In this document: in pieces, positions 63,810 through 64,000 of the stretch
How positions within the stretch are numbered: position 1 is the stretch's first letter
Layout of the letters: every line of letters starts with the position of its first letter
From: Phymatolithon calcareum
Taxonomy: Eukaryota; Rhodophyta; Florideophyceae; Hapalidiales
Assembly: GCA_977006965.1 (NCBI GenBank)
Contig: OZ345363.1
Location: forward strand, 1,550,001 to 1,614,000
DNA: 64,000 bases
Direction: 5' to 3'
Made by a program: the position numbers and the translations under genes
Notes under the pieces: model-generated
What the model was told of the DNA's origin: nothing
The model's database searches: none
The model's input: only the letters and a program-made list of their open reading frames with translations

Positions 63810-64000
63810 GAGAAGATTGGGTAGCATTTCCCCTTTTGCAATCTATGCAACTATTAAATATACTACGAAAAGTCCTTTCATTCTCGCTTTCGTTGCGTTA
63901 AAATACTTCCCTATTCAGAAAGTGCAAATCCTTGCGTTCTCATTCGAAGTACTGTTCTCAGACAAGTTCGGCAATAGTGGGGGAGACAGTCACTGTGTTT
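63810..64000. other. 3' flank of cyclin gene
   Basis: Contains ATTAAATATA about 45 bp after the stop, a possible poly(A) signal; nothing else recognised. Confidence 0.35.

Noticed and set aside
1-64000. tRNA or rRNA genes
   Set aside because: No cloverleaf with A and B boxes or rRNA core sequence stood out on reading; a covariance-model search would be needed to exclude a tRNA gene.

Overview
The window looks like nuclear DNA of a eukaryote with mostly intron-poor genes. It is dominated by transposable elements, with few host genes between them. Indicators are non-LTR (LINE) reverse transcriptases with 11-16 bp target-site duplications (TSDs), hAT, piggyBac-like, MULE-like and TTAA-type DNA transposons, single-exon genes with TATA-like boxes, a secreted triple-malectin protein, a RING protein and a PHO80-like cyclin. 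No bacterial operon structure, rRNA or CRISPR is present. A multicellular red alga would fit compact single-exon genes in a repeat-rich genome, but nothing in the sequence proves this assignment.

Layout. 0-6 kb: an unassigned small ORF, LINE tails, a MULE-like element with about 70-bp inverted repeats (2436-3131), and a decayed LINE (3810-5830) whose RNase H domain carries an inserted Tudor-like domain. 7.8-15.3 kb: a large transposase-like gene (8824-12918, +), damaged by one in-frame TAG and two frameshifts, flanked by two minus-strand genes with proline/serine-rich and coiled-coil parts. 16.4-19.6 kb: two adjacent TIR elements, the second a deletion derivative of a piggyBac-like transposon. 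20-25 kb: LTR-like repeats, an LRR-like pseudogene, tandem hairpins, and a RING gene whose N-terminus resembles histone H4. 25-36 kb: LINE pieces, two TTAA-flanked non-autonomous elements, a minisatellite, a foldback element and a hAT element rich in ATCCGT motifs. 36.4-38.1 kb: the malectin gene. 38-46.7 kb: LINE fragments, a hAT MITE, and an element bounded by inverted arrays of 29-bp repeats with a 15-bp TSD. 47-50.6 kb: two nearly identical 1.22-kb hAT elements, each with a perfect 8-bp TSD. 50.7-61.8 kb: stacked LINEs, several inserted into one another. 62.7-63.8 kb: the cyclin gene.

Host genes with good support are the malectin protein, the cyclin and the RING protein. Almost everything else with coding signal is transposon-derived. 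LINEs are grouped here as A, B, C, D, E and F by their 3' ends and C-terminal protein sequence; these labels are local to this annotation. Repeated exact TSDs allow a relative insertion order to be read. For example, the TTAA element at 25370 entered an older LINE-A tail, the hAT MITE at 40747 entered LINE-B, and a 70-bp LINE-C scrap entered the LINE-B at 59786.
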